A DNA stretch of 64,000 nt from Undaria pinnatifida (GCA_012845835.1 JABAKD010000010.1:14672734-14736733); one strand, 5' to 3'. Shown: positions 21,897-34,075, counted from the stretch's first letter. Translations and numbers: made by a program. The notes: generated by a model not told the origin, from the sequence alone.

Positions 21897-22881
21897 CTGC
21901 CGCAAAAGCCAACACGGAAGAACGAGAACGAGGGGAGACAGGCGAAGCGTCCGTGCGCACACAACGACATGCGATCTGTTTGCAACGGCCTTTTCCACGC
22001 GTTTGTGCGGCAACACGTCTCTCCATGTTTTGCTACACTAGATACTGAACCCGTGGGTCATGTGGTGCAACCAACTGCTGTAGCAAAGTTGAATTTAAAT
22101 TATCCGTTTCCCTTTACGCTCTGCTAAGAATGACGCAGCCTCAGCAAGGCCACACAACAATCTGTCCGAAAATCGTGACTCCAGGGAGGAACGCCCGTTT
22201 TTATTCCGAGCAGCGTATCAGGATTCGATGGCGGCGTAGTCTGCGAAACGGTGTGGAACACAAAGCAACAGGGTACAAGGAAGTTTCTCCCGCGCGAGTG
22301 TGACCCTGGGCCACCAATACAAATGCCATCAAAGCGTGTATCACCCCCCCCCTCCTCCCCCGGTGGCCTTGGTGTAAATGGGCTACCAAGGGGCGCTAAT
22401 AAGTTTTTCATGCTGATGCTGTATGTAGATTGTGGCAGCGCCTGCTTTTTAAAAGAGATTGAAAGAGCACCTGCCGCGAGGAAAGGTTTTTGTCGTGTGT
22501 TTCAGTGTATTGCGTGTTTCCGACGACGCACGCCCCGATTATGTGCATTGGCGCCAGTGTGGATGGGCGTGGACGTAGTACACGCAGTGAGTGCATTTAT
22601 TTGCGAAGCTCCTTGTCAAGACACAGGGTATCATATCCTACTCCTCGTTCCACTACAAACGTTGAAGAGGGGGAGAAGGTGATACTGCATACATAACACG
22701 AGTTTCTCGAGTCTTCTCTCTGGCAGGAACCGCATCCCAACACGACTCCCTGGCACAATAAAACGCAGTAGACGAGGGTCCTATTTTATCTATGTGGACC
22801 ATACCACTAAGCAAAACACTGGCAACTACGGTCATGCCTGGTAGCCCATAACTAACGTACTTTGTTTTTTATCAAGTGTAC

Positions 22882-23017
22882 CACGCGGCCCGTACGGGAA
22901 GCACGGGTGGGTGCTCTCTTCCACCATAAACATGACAGTCCAGTCAGCGCACAAGTCCAACTTAGTTGACAACATTTCCAGAAGACGAACCCTTTTGATG
23001 CTCCGCTCAGGTTGAGG
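22882..23017 (-). CDS. Tentative P1 upstream exon y
   Basis: The minus frame reads PQPERSIKRVRLLEMLSTK and then ends in STHPCFPYGPRG, a composition like the confirmed exons, between acceptor CCTCAG and a possible donor GTACAC. There is no paralog inside the window to confirm it, because P2 is cut off at the corresponding place. Its end phase does not fit exon a directly. It is an exon by look only. Confidence 0.35.
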
Positions 23018-23224
23018 CTGAGGACCCCCAGCTGTGGCATACCACTAGCCGCGTGCATGTGGACGTCAGAGGCCAGTGCCTATTACACTCTGGTGCACAC
23101 ACTTACACATAAAAAACACGCCCAGACTAACCCTTTTCTGTTGGTGCGCAAGTGCTACGACGACAAAGTAGCGGGGAAACGTTTACCTCGTACCTGGTAC
23201 CGGCATATATACTCCGTATATGTC

Positions 23225-23400
23225 TTTCGTCAAAAGTGAAAATACTCTACTACCACTGCGTGCAGCTGTGAGATCGAGGATTTCGTCAAACCCCATATAC
23301 TTAGGATACCTGGCCTACAGTTTCAAGCAGCGTGCGATACTCCGATCGCGTGTGGTACGAGGTGTGCGTGTCCTCATTTCGTGCGTTGCCTTTCTACGCT
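23225..23400 (+). mobile_element. Terminal-module fragment of the G-tract family
   Basis: It shares GCTGTGAGATCGAGGATTTC, GATACTCCGATCGCG and GTGTCCTCATT with the left module of the G-tract elements. There is no G tract beyond it. Confidence 0.65.
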
Positions 23401-23692
23401 TCATGGCCAAATTTCCTCACTTATTCAGTGTGCTTAGGGTCTTCTTGGTCGCGTAGTTTTGTGGCGACAGACGAGCTTGTTCCTGTCACTCTGTAGGCTG
23501 ATGAATCGCACGGGGGGGGGATGAAAACACACACAGTTTTTAATGTCAAGAACACATACGTACACACAAACATACACACATGCATGCATACCTACATACA
23601 CGCGACAGCAGCGCGACAGAAGCGCGTCGCAGTTTGCAATACGCCCCCCCTCCCCCCCCCCCCCCGCGCGCGCACGTATATAACCAGCTCAC

Positions 23693-23760
23693 CGATAACG
23701 CAAACGACGTGTTCGGGTTTTTGTAGGCCTCCACCGCCTGGTACACAAGGTGGGCGGAAT
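23693..23760 (-). CDS. Tentative P1 upstream exon z
   Basis: This 68-bp stretch lies between acceptor CGTACAG and a good donor TCG/GTGAGC. It encodes SAHLVYQAVEAYKNPNTSF. The YQAV word and the position of the donor resemble exon e (TASYQAVATSS), hinting that the outer region of the protein is built of repeated modules. No counterpart for it is available in the window. Confidence 0.4.
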
Positions 23761-23769
23761 CTGTACGAA

Positions 23770-25080
23770 GCAAAACAAGCAAAACACCCCATGGCGCGGG
23801 CGGGGGGTGGGGGGCAGGATGCCACCTTTTGGGGGTAAGGAGTAGAAGGTCTAGACTTGACCGTGAAAAAAGAGAGAGACGCAGGCTACGAAAAGGGAAC
23901 GTAGTACCCCCCGTCTTCACCGCCGAAGTTATAGGCCAGTCACGCCAGGGGCTCAGTATCTCCCTCAAAAACGGACTAGAACAACACGACGAACAACGAC
24001 GCGTGCTACGATAGCCGAAGCACGTTTGATGGAGGACTATTCTTGTTGACCACTGCCCCCTCTCTGCTACGATTACATAGGGGTGTGTCACAGCACTTTG
24101 TAGGTGAACTATTATCTATAATTCCATGGGGGGACCCTTGACCTATTTTCAAACTGCCAACATTTTTCACCAGTCTCTGCTAAGTCCAGGAGTTTTGTCC
24201 CGATGTCGGGAGCGCGGTGCGTTCACAAAAAAAGGGTTAACCCACACATCGTCGGAATGCAATTCATTTTTCATTGTTAGTATGATGCAATACATATGCA
24301 ATGTATGTACTTGATTTTTTACAACAAATACCTACACTTGAGTACATATTTGTATACTTGAAGGCCACTGGGATTGCTGGGTCGGGTTTGGAGGAACTAT
24401 TTCTGCAGGGGTGGACGCCTACCCAACTGAGGAAATCACCCAATACAACAATACCCTTCAAGGCCCGACTGAGCCGGTTGTGTTTCCTTTTTTCCAGTGA
24501 ATGATGTAGTTGTACGACTGTTTAGACACCTGCCCCATCCCACGGCAACATCGTTCATCGCCCGGGACAAAACAAAGTCGAGCATGGGATGAGGTCCATA
24601 CCTACCCATGTATCTATGGATGGACCGTCTCAACCCAGGAACCGACGCGTGGTTCGTACTAAAGACTAAAGTCTAAAGGTAATAAATATTACACCGGTAT
24701 ATTATAGCACTTTCGGCGAAAATACTTTCCGGATGACTATTAGTATTAGTATTAGTATTGGTATTAAATTAGCAGGGGGTTCGTTCTCCCAAAGTCGTCG
24801 GAATAATAAGGCCATTCTTATTTTACAACATTAACCTTCATATTTTACGAGGACACGGCGCGAGCGTAATTCTGCGAACGCATCATTGATTGTGCAAGCC
24901 CGGGCGGCAAAGCTTGGCATTACTACAATCTTGGCTTCTGCCGCGTTCTCGGCTGTGTTCCCGCAGGATTTCCGACGGGAGCCCCGCCCTATAATACCGT
25001 GGGACCCCGTGGGACTGTAAAACCATCACACCCTGAACAATGGGCACAACAATGGTCTACTGCGTCGACAATAATAGACG
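23770..25080. other. No feature supported
   Basis: A GTATTA-type short array lies near 24740-24770. Minus-strand open stretches at 24264-24633 (for example LSWVGVHPCRN) might be exon material, but no splice pair or second copy supports them. Confidence 0.45.
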
Positions 25081-25083
25081 AGG

Positions 25084-28065
25084 GGGGCAATCTATCGATA
25101 ACCATTGTCAGCAACAATAGATTGTGGAAGGTGGCTATCGATAGATATTGTCGTCCACAATAGATCGTCGGAGATGTCTATCGATAGATATTGTCGTCGA
25201 CAATAGATTGTGGAAGGTGTCCATCTATAGATATTGTCGTCGACAATAGATCGTCGGAGATGTCTATCAATATATACTACTGCTGTCGTCGACAATAGAT
25301 CGTCGGAGGTGTCTATCAATATATTATATACTACTGCTGTCGTCGACAATAGATCGTCGGAGGTGTCTATCGATAGATATTGTCGACACTGGAGGGTGCC
25401 CATCGATAGACGTTGTCGGCGACATTATATGTCAACCGTGTCCACCAATGATCATTGCCGCCCACAATAGAGTGTGCGGTATATCTATCGATGGCCATTA
25501 TCGGTCGTAGCGGAGGGTGCGACATGTCTATCGATGACCATTGTCGGCCGCAATGGATTGTGCAAGCTTTCCATCGACAGCCATTCCCTGCTGTGTGCGG
25601 TGGTGGACTTCGTGCTTTGGGGGGAAAGCAACGACAGTGCATTGTTGGATCAATAGTCTCTTGTATAGATGGCGGTGTACTACTGTTAGGAGATGAAGAA
25701 CAACAATGCAGAAGGGCAGAGTTCTTCCAACTGGGAGGGTGATTCTGAGGTACCGCTTTGAAGACATTCGTTGTTGAAGCATGTATGGGCTGCTGCCTAG
25801 CGTCCATGAGTCTCACCCGAGACACATTACCAACGCTACCGTCCATAGTAGTAGAAATTTAACGGGACAAAACACGTACACAACCGGCAATTCGAAAAAC
25901 TGCCTCTCAGCGTCAAGCGTACATGCAAAATGCAACTAACCGCCGTCGTCAACAAGTGACCATCGATATTCCACTCCACGATATACAATAGGTTCAGGCA
26001 ATAGGTGATCAATTATAGAGGAAACACCCCCAACAATCTACTCTGGGTGGCCAAACAATATGTTGTGGGTGGCGATGGGTATTGATAGACTCCATTGGGT
26101 ATCTATTGTTGGCGGCATTAGCAAACATCGGCGGTCGGCAACAATGACGATCAATGCACACCACTCCACGATATGCACAATAGGTTTAGACAATACTCTA
26201 TTGCGGAAATACGACCAAAAGTCTATCGTGGGTGTCGATGGCTATTGATGGACACAACTGTGCATGTCTATTGTAAGCGGGAATTGCTGTCGGTAGACAA
26301 CCTTGTTTGGTCCATTGTTCAAACAATGTCCCTCGCGGTTGCTTCCCCGATATATCTTGTGCAGGACAATAGCCATCTATTGACAACCATGGAACTCCAA
26401 TGTGACAAACAATATCTATCGCGCGCTTGCTTCCCCGCCGCCTATCGTTCAGGGCACTAGCCATCTATTGACAACCATGTTACTCCACTGCGACAAACAA
26501 TGTATACCGCGGTTGCTGCGCCGACATCTATTGTTCAGGACAATAATAGCCATTTATGGACAACCATGACAAACTCCATTGTTACAGCAACGGTGTATTG
26601 TGTGCCGAACATATATGGTTCCCTGACAATGCCTATCGATAGACCGCATTGCCAGACTATTGCGGCTAATACTGTCCATTGATACGCACTTTTCCGGGTC
26701 TACTGTAGCGACAACGTTCTACGAGGTATTTCCTTTCTATTGTCCAGCGTGTAAGCACGGAACACAAAATATACCCCTTGACGCCAACCGCCCATTGCCC
26801 TCAAAGTACCAAAAAAATGCATTGCTGCGGACAATGTTCATCGATAGACAGCGTTGCCAGTCTATTGTCGACGCAACAATAGATCATCGCCGTATGTCTA
26901 TTGTCCAGGATGTGATCTCTACTCGTAGGCGACTGGCGCCGCAAACGGGCGTGCATAGACGTACATTAACGGCCTTTGCGAAAGCTCTCAGGTTTGTGGG
27001 CGTGTGAGGGCTTTGGCCGGCTATCGGATGTCCCGACGACGACCCCCCCTCATGAAGCCTTAAAGGGTCAACGAGTACGCACGTAAAGGCGTATGTACAT
27101 ATGGCAACTCTTTGTGGGAGCTCTCAGCTTCCTGAAGGGTATCGGAACCTGGTATTCACAGTAGTATCAGTATATCGTATTAATAGGAGGTGCAGAAAAA
27201 AAGTAAAAATTTATGTCGGTGATTGATGGTGTCCATCGATAGACATTACCCACCACAGCAGTAGAATGAAAGCAAGAACGGTGACCATCGATAGTCATTT
27301 CCTGTCACAGTGATTAAGAAACGCATCTATCGATAGCCATTGCCGGTCACGATAGATTATGCAAGAGCTATCTATCGATAGACATTGTTGTTAAGATACG
27401 GCCTCCAAAGAAAGGCCTGCAGTTATCCGAATTTGAGATCATTTGGATGGGTTTGGCCGTGGGACTCGCGCCCCTCCCGGTCTCATTGTCGCGAATAGCT
27501 TCGCGAACGGCAGGAAGTGCCTCACCGAGCAAGCTTTTTCTCTCCCCTGGCATGGCATGGGTTGTTGGCCCCGGGGCCATCCGCCAACCCATCCAAATGA
27601 TCTTAAATTCGGATAACTACAGGCCTTTCGAGGCCGTATCTTAACACAAGCCCACCTTGAGGAGCCGCATCTTCGACTCATCATGGGTGTCGGTCACAAT
27701 AGATTTGGAAATGCATCCACCGATAGACATTGTCCGCCACACACAATAGATTGTTGTAAACGGTGACCATCGACAGCCATTTTCAGGCACAATTGTTTAA
27801 TAAATTTATCTTTCGAAAACCATTGCCGGCCGCAGTAAATTGTGCACGTTATCCACCGATAGCCATTGTCGGCGACAATATATAGCTTTCAATCAAGAAA
27901 CTTCAACACGCACTCCTGCCTAGTCAACACGTTGGGGAGTTAACCTATCGATAGACATCACCGACGACAATAGATCGAGAAATTTGCTAGTCGGTCTAGC
28001 CTTTACCGACGGCAATAGATCCGCCCAATGCACCATATTACATTGCTATAATAGCAGGGGCCATT
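25084..28065. repeat. Palindromic TATCGATA satellite, degenerate
   Basis: Units of roughly 55-75 bp carry a TATCGATAGA core beside a GTCG.CGACAATAGAT arm, each half being close to self-complementary. Copies are regular at 25084-25560 and looser at 25940-26930 and 27220-28065. Variants replace TATCGATA by CTATTG or ATCTATTGACAACCATG. No open frame is convincing. Single strands of each unit could fold into hairpins. The array is interrupted by a TTAA-flanked MITE at 27391-27644. Confidence 0.85.
27391..27644. mobile_element. TTAA-flanked MITE with about 55-bp terminal inverted repeats
   Basis: TTAA then GATACGGCCTCCAAAG opens it, and CTTTCGAGGCCGTATC then TTAA closes it. The inverted repeats continue through GCAGTTATCCGAATTT and ATCATTTGGATGGGTT with a few mismatches. 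Satellite sequence resumes on both sides. TTAA at both ends is the habit of piggyBac-type elements, so this may be a piggyBac-like MITE; no transposase is seen. A stray end (ATCGAGGCCGTATCTTAAC) lies at about 31827-31848. Confidence 0.75.
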
Positions 28066-30515
28066 GCCTATTGCCCAGGGTGTCAAACCATCTGAATAGT
28101 GCTCCCATACCCCGTGGGGCTCATGGGGCCCCATGGGTCTGTCAAACTATAGAAGGCATGTGCCAATGGGGGTCCGGAATATACCGCGGGGTCTCATGGG
28201 AACGCATGGAACCAACCGTATAACTTTTGAAGTATGTTATGTATATCCTGTACCACACGAGAAAGAAAGTTTGCTTGGCGCAAACAAGTCGACGAACGTT
28301 GGAAGAGCAGTGATGCGCCCGCGTAATAATACGCGATAACTGTAAAACGTAAGACATCTGGACAGATATCACAGGGCAGTTTTAAGAGAGTACTCCGTGT
28401 ATATGTATCAACCTAGTTCGGGTCGTACTGTCTGTGCAAAATACTAATGGTACCGTAGGGGGGGGGGGGATACCCCCTTTTGGGCACTTTTTTTTATCAG
28501 TGGCTCGGTGTCACTCGCGCGAGTGACTCCCCTGCTCCTTGCGGCCACAGCAATCCATCGTGCTGTTTGACAAAACACTCGATTGTCAGAATATGGTCTC
28601 TGCAGTCCATTAGTATCTATATTTGACTCTTAGTCACTGGCTATAGTGAGCTGAGCATCATTGTTCTATATGCGGGGATAAATACAAAATGCGGAGAAAT
28701 ACTCAGCAGTTTGTCCTATCTAGCTGGCACACTGTATAAGAACCAACCTACCTGTATCGGGAAGTTGATCGTATTAATAGTACAGGGCAATCAGCTTACC
28801 ACCGTAGTTATCAGAGGAACGTTTCAGAGAACGTTGCTTGTAGTATTGCAAGGACGTTACATCGAACGTTGCTCAGAACAGGACGGGCTGCCGTAGAGTA
28901 CACCTGCCCGTAGCTTGGATATGGTCTCGTGATCAGGTGAAGGCATCCCCCACCTCGATCACCCCTCTTCTCTCTCTTCTCTCTTTCTCCTCGCTCTCTC
29001 CTCTCTTTCTCCACTCCTCCTCTCTTCTCTCTTTCTCTAATTTTCTTTTCCTCCTTTTGGCCACATAAGCGCCCCTTTTCAAGCTATGTTTTTCTTTCTT
29101 TCTCCACCACAAGTGATCCTAACAGACAGTTCGGTGCCACCTCTGCAGCGCTTCCCACAGAGTCAGAGCCTCGGTACACATCATTCCAAAATCGATATCA
29201 ATACGAAAAGGGATGGTTATCTACGCGCTGCACTCAAACAAAACGCCGAACATGTTTTGGTCAGTGAGGTACAGAGTCACTCGCGCGGCTGGCTCAGACC
29301 CGGGGTAGTGAAAAAAGGGACTACCCTCCACGGCAGCCTTGATTAAAAGTTAGTTTCCGTTATTATTGTCGTCATACCCTTTTGAAAACGCCCCCCGAGC
29401 CGCAGAAGAACGGTTTTGTTGGAAAAGAACACCCCTGGGGTGTTCTCCGGGATTGGGGGTGAGATATTTCCATCAGAACAAAAACACCCCCCGCGGGGGG
29501 GGGGGGATCCCCATAATGAAGTAATATATAAACAACTGCGCCGACGCCGGTGCACTGCATGCAGGGGGCAGAGCCAACCTTCAGAATAGGTCGCAGATTG
29601 CACAACGCGCGCGTATCATGCAGCCAAAAGCAAACCCGAGGCCAAGAAGTGACCTCCTACGTGATACTCTCGTGTGTTATTGATAGTAAGCTGCCACTAG
29701 CAATCTAAAGGGATCTTTTCGCCAACAAACATGGCATTTTCCCCTGCCAATGCCTCAGGCGGGCCACCCTGTCCTGTCTCTTCTGCCCCACGTGCTATCA
29801 TGCACTACAACGTCTGATCGATTACACGACCTGCTGAGTTGCAGGTTACTCCCCGCATGTTTTCGTCCATATTCCGCCAACATACACGATGATGCACGTC
29901 TGCATGCGAGGGCTGTACGCTGATCGAACGGTGCCCGCTTGCAGTGCAACGAGTATATAGTCAATGGACAATCTGTCCAGCTATCATAGCGGCGGGACTT
30001 GAGAAGAGAAGGAAAGTGACGATAAAAATGAGAAACACCGCATCATCCACACCAAGCAAGGCAGGCTATTGAGGGTATAATAGGCATGAATGCCGGACTA
30101 TATACCCCAGATTGAACGCAAGAGTCCACTATTGATAGGTGTAAGACATGGGGAGCGTATCAAAGATAGTAGCATGCACTACATGGTATACCAAGTATTA
30201 TATCGTTTCAGCCTTAAAAGGCTGTTAACACATCCAGAACATCATTATCAATACCTCTATCTCGTAGCACGCGCCAATCGTCACTTAATCGTCATTTAAT
30301 CGCCACTTTTTGCTTTTAACGTGGTTGCCCTCGGAAGCCCCGAAGGGAGTTATGACTCGCTTTCGCTCTTCTTGTGTTACGAATAGACAGTTGAGGGGGG
30401 GGGCATCCCTATATAGTGCGGGTTGAATAGTGCCACTGCTCTCTATAGTGCCGTACACCGGGGTGAAATCGCTTGGCATGGCTTGGACTCTTTACAATGC
30501 CTCGATAGAAATATA
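28066..30515. other. No gene; scattered low-complexity sequence
   Basis: It holds CCCATGGG-type words (28100-28200), a perfect 18-bp palindrome at 28510-28527, a CT-rich tract at 28965-29055, and a near-palindrome around CACCCCTGGGGTG at about 29427. Open stretches up to 86 codons show no motif. Confidence 0.5.
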
Positions 30516-30519
30516 TTAT

Positions 30520-31075
30520 ACTAGTATAAATTAAAATACACTCCAGCAGCTTAGCTGTGAGATCGAATATTTTGTCGAAACTCATATTTGCAAGCTGCGT
30601 GTGATACTCCGATCGCGCGTATTACGGGTTGTGTGTCCTCATTAAGAATATAGGTCGGCGACTCCCCTTGCAACTACAGTGTAGCTATCAGGGTCAACAG
30701 GGTGATGTTAGTCAGTCTGTGCGCGGAAACTATAAGACCCGTTTCTGGGGGGGACAAAATCTGACAGCTAGCTGTGGAAGGAAATGCATCAGTTTATCAA
30801 TTGAATACTGTAAGTCGAATATCCGGTGAGGGGAGGCCGGAGTTTTAAAGGACGTGGGGGCCTGATTTTGATCAAAAGGGGGGCGGGAGGGGGGGAGGGA
30901 GGAGAGGGGACGGGTGGGGCAGGTCAATTTGTGCGTGGAAACTATGAATCCTTCTTGTGGGAGAGGGGAGGGGAATGTGCCGGGGGGGGCGGGGGGCGGG
31001 GGGGGAGGGCTTTAGGTCGCACAGATGTAGGGGTTTGCTATACGCGTGGTGTTAGGTCTAGGCGATGTACTATAA
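30520..31075 (+). mobile_element. G-tract element, copy 2 (short)
   Basis: The terminal module (ATACACTCCAGC, CTTAGCTGTGAGATCGAA, GATACTCCGATCGCG) is followed by one GGGGGACAAAATCTGACAGC subunit, G tracts, and the TACGCGTGGTGTTAGGTCTA block. It is shorter than copies at 11.5 and 32.5 kb, having lost subunits. Confidence 0.75.
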
Positions 31076-31289
31076 TAGTAACCCTGATCCGAATAGTGCC
31101 GGTGCCCTGAATAGTGCCGGTACGTTGGGCTGGCACACACCGGCATTTTTTGCAGCCCTCCACGGGCGCCGTAGTAAAGAAATGCTCGAAAACTATGGGA
31201 TGGACATATATATATATATGTAGTCTATATATATTCAATGCCGCGTATTCACACATCATAGCTCACATCCGAAAATGGCAAGAATTAGG

Positions 31290-31695
31290 CCGGAGAACAG
31301 GACGACAGCTCGGCACTTGTGCTGTGGCACCACCTCCGCCGGCTTCCTGTGATCGACACAGCAGCGAGCGGTGGTTACAAGGAGTATAGAAAGTGCAGTC
31401 AGCGAATTGACGCCTATCTCTCTAGGCTATGGTCACAACATCTGCAGCAATAACATCGGTTCGAAAAAAAGGCATAGACTACTCATTTCATCGCATGACA
31501 TTAAAATCTCAACAAAAATCAAACGTCGATGAAGGAAGGGCTTCCCGGCGCCTCGTTCGTGCTGTGCGTGGCATAATCTCCGCCCCGGTTTCCTCTATTT
31601 CCTGCATGGAAGCAGTTCATCGCGGCACGGCTACAACTAAGTGTTAATATACCGGTCAGCTTATAAGTAAATGCAGTGTCAGCGAATTGACGTCC
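31290..31695. repeat. Diverged direct duplication
   Basis: About 31290-31412 and 31560-31692 share GTGCTGTG.G, CTCCGCC and a closing AGTG.CAG.GTCAGCGAATTGACG. The interval is otherwise unique. Confidence 0.5.
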
Positions 31696-31699
31696 ATCC

Positions 31700-32470
31700 A
31701 CCATGCATAATGTAAAATCAAAAGCAAATAACTAGTCTAGTTACGTATTAATAACATGTATGTATGTATGTTCGGAATTGCCAAACGAAAAAGACCGCAA
31801 TCAAGAAATAGGCCCGTCTAAGAGTATCGAGGCCGTATCTTAACAGAATGCATAGATGGCAGGGCGACGACGACGGGATCAACAACAGCAATACAGTCTA
31901 GTACGCAAACCATATTATTATTTTTTTCGTAATATATTTAAAATATGGTATACAACTACTTACTGCTGTAGTTAGAATGTCTGTCTTGCAGTAGCAATTA
32001 TCCAACACGTACGGAGTATTATTGTTGTTGTTGTTCTCACGTTGACTCGCATAATCAAGTCCGTGGTCACAGGACACCCTCCAGTCACTCTGGAGCTGAG
32101 GAATACCCCAGGGAAAAACACAAACAAACCAAAGGTGGTACACGCATATATCACACCTGAGACGCAATCCATGCCTCCACCAGGAGTATTCCAGGTACCT
32201 GGTATAAAGAGAGTATACGCTGTACGTCGTACCAGCGGGTTGATCTCTCTGTCACCTTTTTTACTTGGTGTATACACTATACGTATACAAACCCATTTGA
32301 CGACCGACCGCATCCAAGCCTCGGGGGTAAATTGCGCAGAATTTTAGTGTGTCGTAATATTTCACGACAGGATTAGTATGCATAATATTCCAATTTTAGT
32401 GTGTCACAATATAGTATGCACCCGCCGCAAAACACGCGCGATCGAATTATTATTTAGTCTACAATATTAT
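31700..32470. other. No gene; holds a dispersed repeat at 32022-32115
   Basis: The repeat (TTGTTGTTGTTCTCACGTTG, then AAGTCCGTGGTCACAGGAC and GGAGCTGAGGAATACCCC) recurs inverted at about 35150-35245 and 60590-60670 and partly at 47030-47105. A TTAA MITE end lies at 31827-31848. Confidence 0.6.
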
Positions 32471-32477
32471 AAAAATT

Positions 32478-33802
32478 AAAATACACTCCAGCTGTGAGAT
32501 CGAATATTTCGTCGAAACTCATCTTTGCAAGCTGTGTGTGATACTCCGATCGCGCGCATTACGGGTTGTGTGTCCTCATTAAGGATATAGGTCGGCGACT
32601 CCCCTTACAGCTACAGTGTAGCTATCAGGGTCAACAGGATGATTTTAGTCAGTCTGTGCGCGGAAACTATAAAACCCGTTTCTGAGGGGGACAAAATCTG
32701 ACAGCTGTGAAGGGAAAGGGGGGCCTGGTTTTGATCAAAAGCGAGCGGGTTTGGAGGGGGGCGGGGGGGGGGGGGGGGGGGGGGGAAGGGGCAATTTGTG
32801 CATGTAAGCTATAAATCCTTTCGAGGGGATAAATCTGACGGTTTTGGCACCAGTATATTATTGGGGGCGGGGGGGGGGGGGGGGGGGGGGGGGGGGTTGG
32901 GGCGGGGGGGGGGGGGGGGGGCAGCTCGATATGTGCCTGGAAACTATACATTATTTCGAGGGGATAAATGTGACATTTTTGGAAATAATACATCAGTTTA
33001 TCGTGTATATCCTGGGGTAAGTCGTACAATCAGTGAGTAAAGAGAGGGTGGAGTGTTCGAGGGGGTGGGGTTGGGATGGGTTGGGGGGGGAGGGTGGGGG
33101 GTTGGGGCGGGGGTGGGGGGTGGGGGGGGGTGGGGGGGGGGAAGGGCTTTAGGTGAGGGGTTTGTTATACGTGTGGTGCTAGGTCTAGGCGAAGGTGCGG
33201 GTGATGGGGAAGAAGGGGGCGTTCGAGGCGGGGGGGGGGGGGGGGAAACAGCGGCATGGATGGCTCTCGGAAGATAATGAGGTGATATCCTGTGCGTGAA
33301 GTGTTTATTAATGTGGCGGATTTCGATATTTGGTGGGGCATTTGAGTAAGGGAGAGCAAGAGGGGGGGGGGGGGGATGATTTTTTAGGAGGTTTAGGTCA
33401 CAAATAATATTCAAATACACTTCGGCTGTGAGATCAAAGATATGTATCAGCTTGTCATACGCGTGGTGCTAGGTCTAGGCGATCGTGCAGGTGGTCGGGA
33501 AAGAGGGGGCGTTCGAGGCGGGGGGGGGGGGGGGGGGGAACACAGCGGCATGGATGGCTCTCGAAAGATAATGAGGTGATATCCTGTGCGTGAAGTGTTT
33601 ATTAATGTGGCGGATTTTGATATTTGGTGGGGCGTTTGAGTAAGGGAGAGCAAGAGGGGGGGGGGGGGATTTTTAGGAGGTTTAGGTCACAAATAATATT
33701 CAAATACACTTCGGCTGTGAGATCAAAGATATGTAGCAGCTTGTTATACGCGTGGTGCTAGGTCTAGGCGATCGTGTAGGTGGTCGGAAAAGAGGGGGCG
33801 TT

Positions 33803-33833
<31 letters not shown>

Positions 33834-34075
33834 AATAATTGAAACTTTCGTCATGGATGGTCAGAAAGATAATGACGTGGTATCAACTGCGTATAGGTGG
33901 TTTATTACTCAGGCCGATTTTGATTGTGAGTGGGGCGTTTGGACAGACTAGGCGGAAGGGGGGGGGGGGGATCGGGGGACGGAGTATATTACACTATTAC
34001 ACAAGGCTTGCAAAGCTGAGAATTCGTCTTGATCGTAATCATTTTTTGGTCGCAGCTGAATGGAGTGTATTTTTT
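32478..34075 (+). mobile_element. G-tract element, copy 3 (longest, both ends present)
   Basis: The left end reads ATACACTCCAGCTGTGAG and then CTTTGCAAGCTGTG. The right end (about 34005-34075) is the same module inverted, reading from the other strand ATACACTCCATTCAGCTG and then CAGCTTTGCAAGCC, so it has diverged terminal inverted repeats of 60-70 bp. Between them are GGGGATAAAT subunits, long G tracts, and three tandem units of about 295 bp (33155-34000) with the CGTGGTGCTAGGTCTAGGCG block. It is a non-coding, probably non-autonomous DNA element. Confidence 0.75.

Larger units (their letters stand above)
5276..23760 (-). other. Gene P1: multi-exon putative membrane protein, paralog of P2
   Basis: Minus-strand gene assembled from exons at 23693-23760 (tentative), 22882-23017 (tentative), 21708-21896, 18037-18120, 16355-16431, 15557-15671, 14103-14163, 10959-11100, 5726-5982 and 5276-5454. 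The last eight have counterparts in P2 (54-64 kb) in the same order and phase. The visible protein has a Cys-containing part (YKYPDIYVC, FYGCD, WCVSFAASEI, NTCINEEG) and an acidic part (PYAWLSMEVAQ, EITEIDPL). A hydrophobic segment follows (GGFW-D-LLLLLWPVFFV), then a strongly basic tail (SLRRRKELARRSRRR) ending near FTAKLL. This suggests a type I single-pass protein with a cytoplasmic basic tail; topology is inference. I do not recognise the family. The phases d to e and B to C do not match, so short exons are missing from this model. The 5' end and start codon were not found. The introns are stuffed with transposons. Confidence 0.8.

Noticed and set aside
24264-24633. Possible LINE endonuclease words (VVLGDF) on the minus strand
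   Set aside because: Only one short word fits, order of other residues does not, and no reverse transcriptase lies near.
25084-25560. CRISPR-like array in the TATCGATA satellite
   Set aside because: Units are contiguous and degenerate with no unique spacers, and the genome is eukaryotic.
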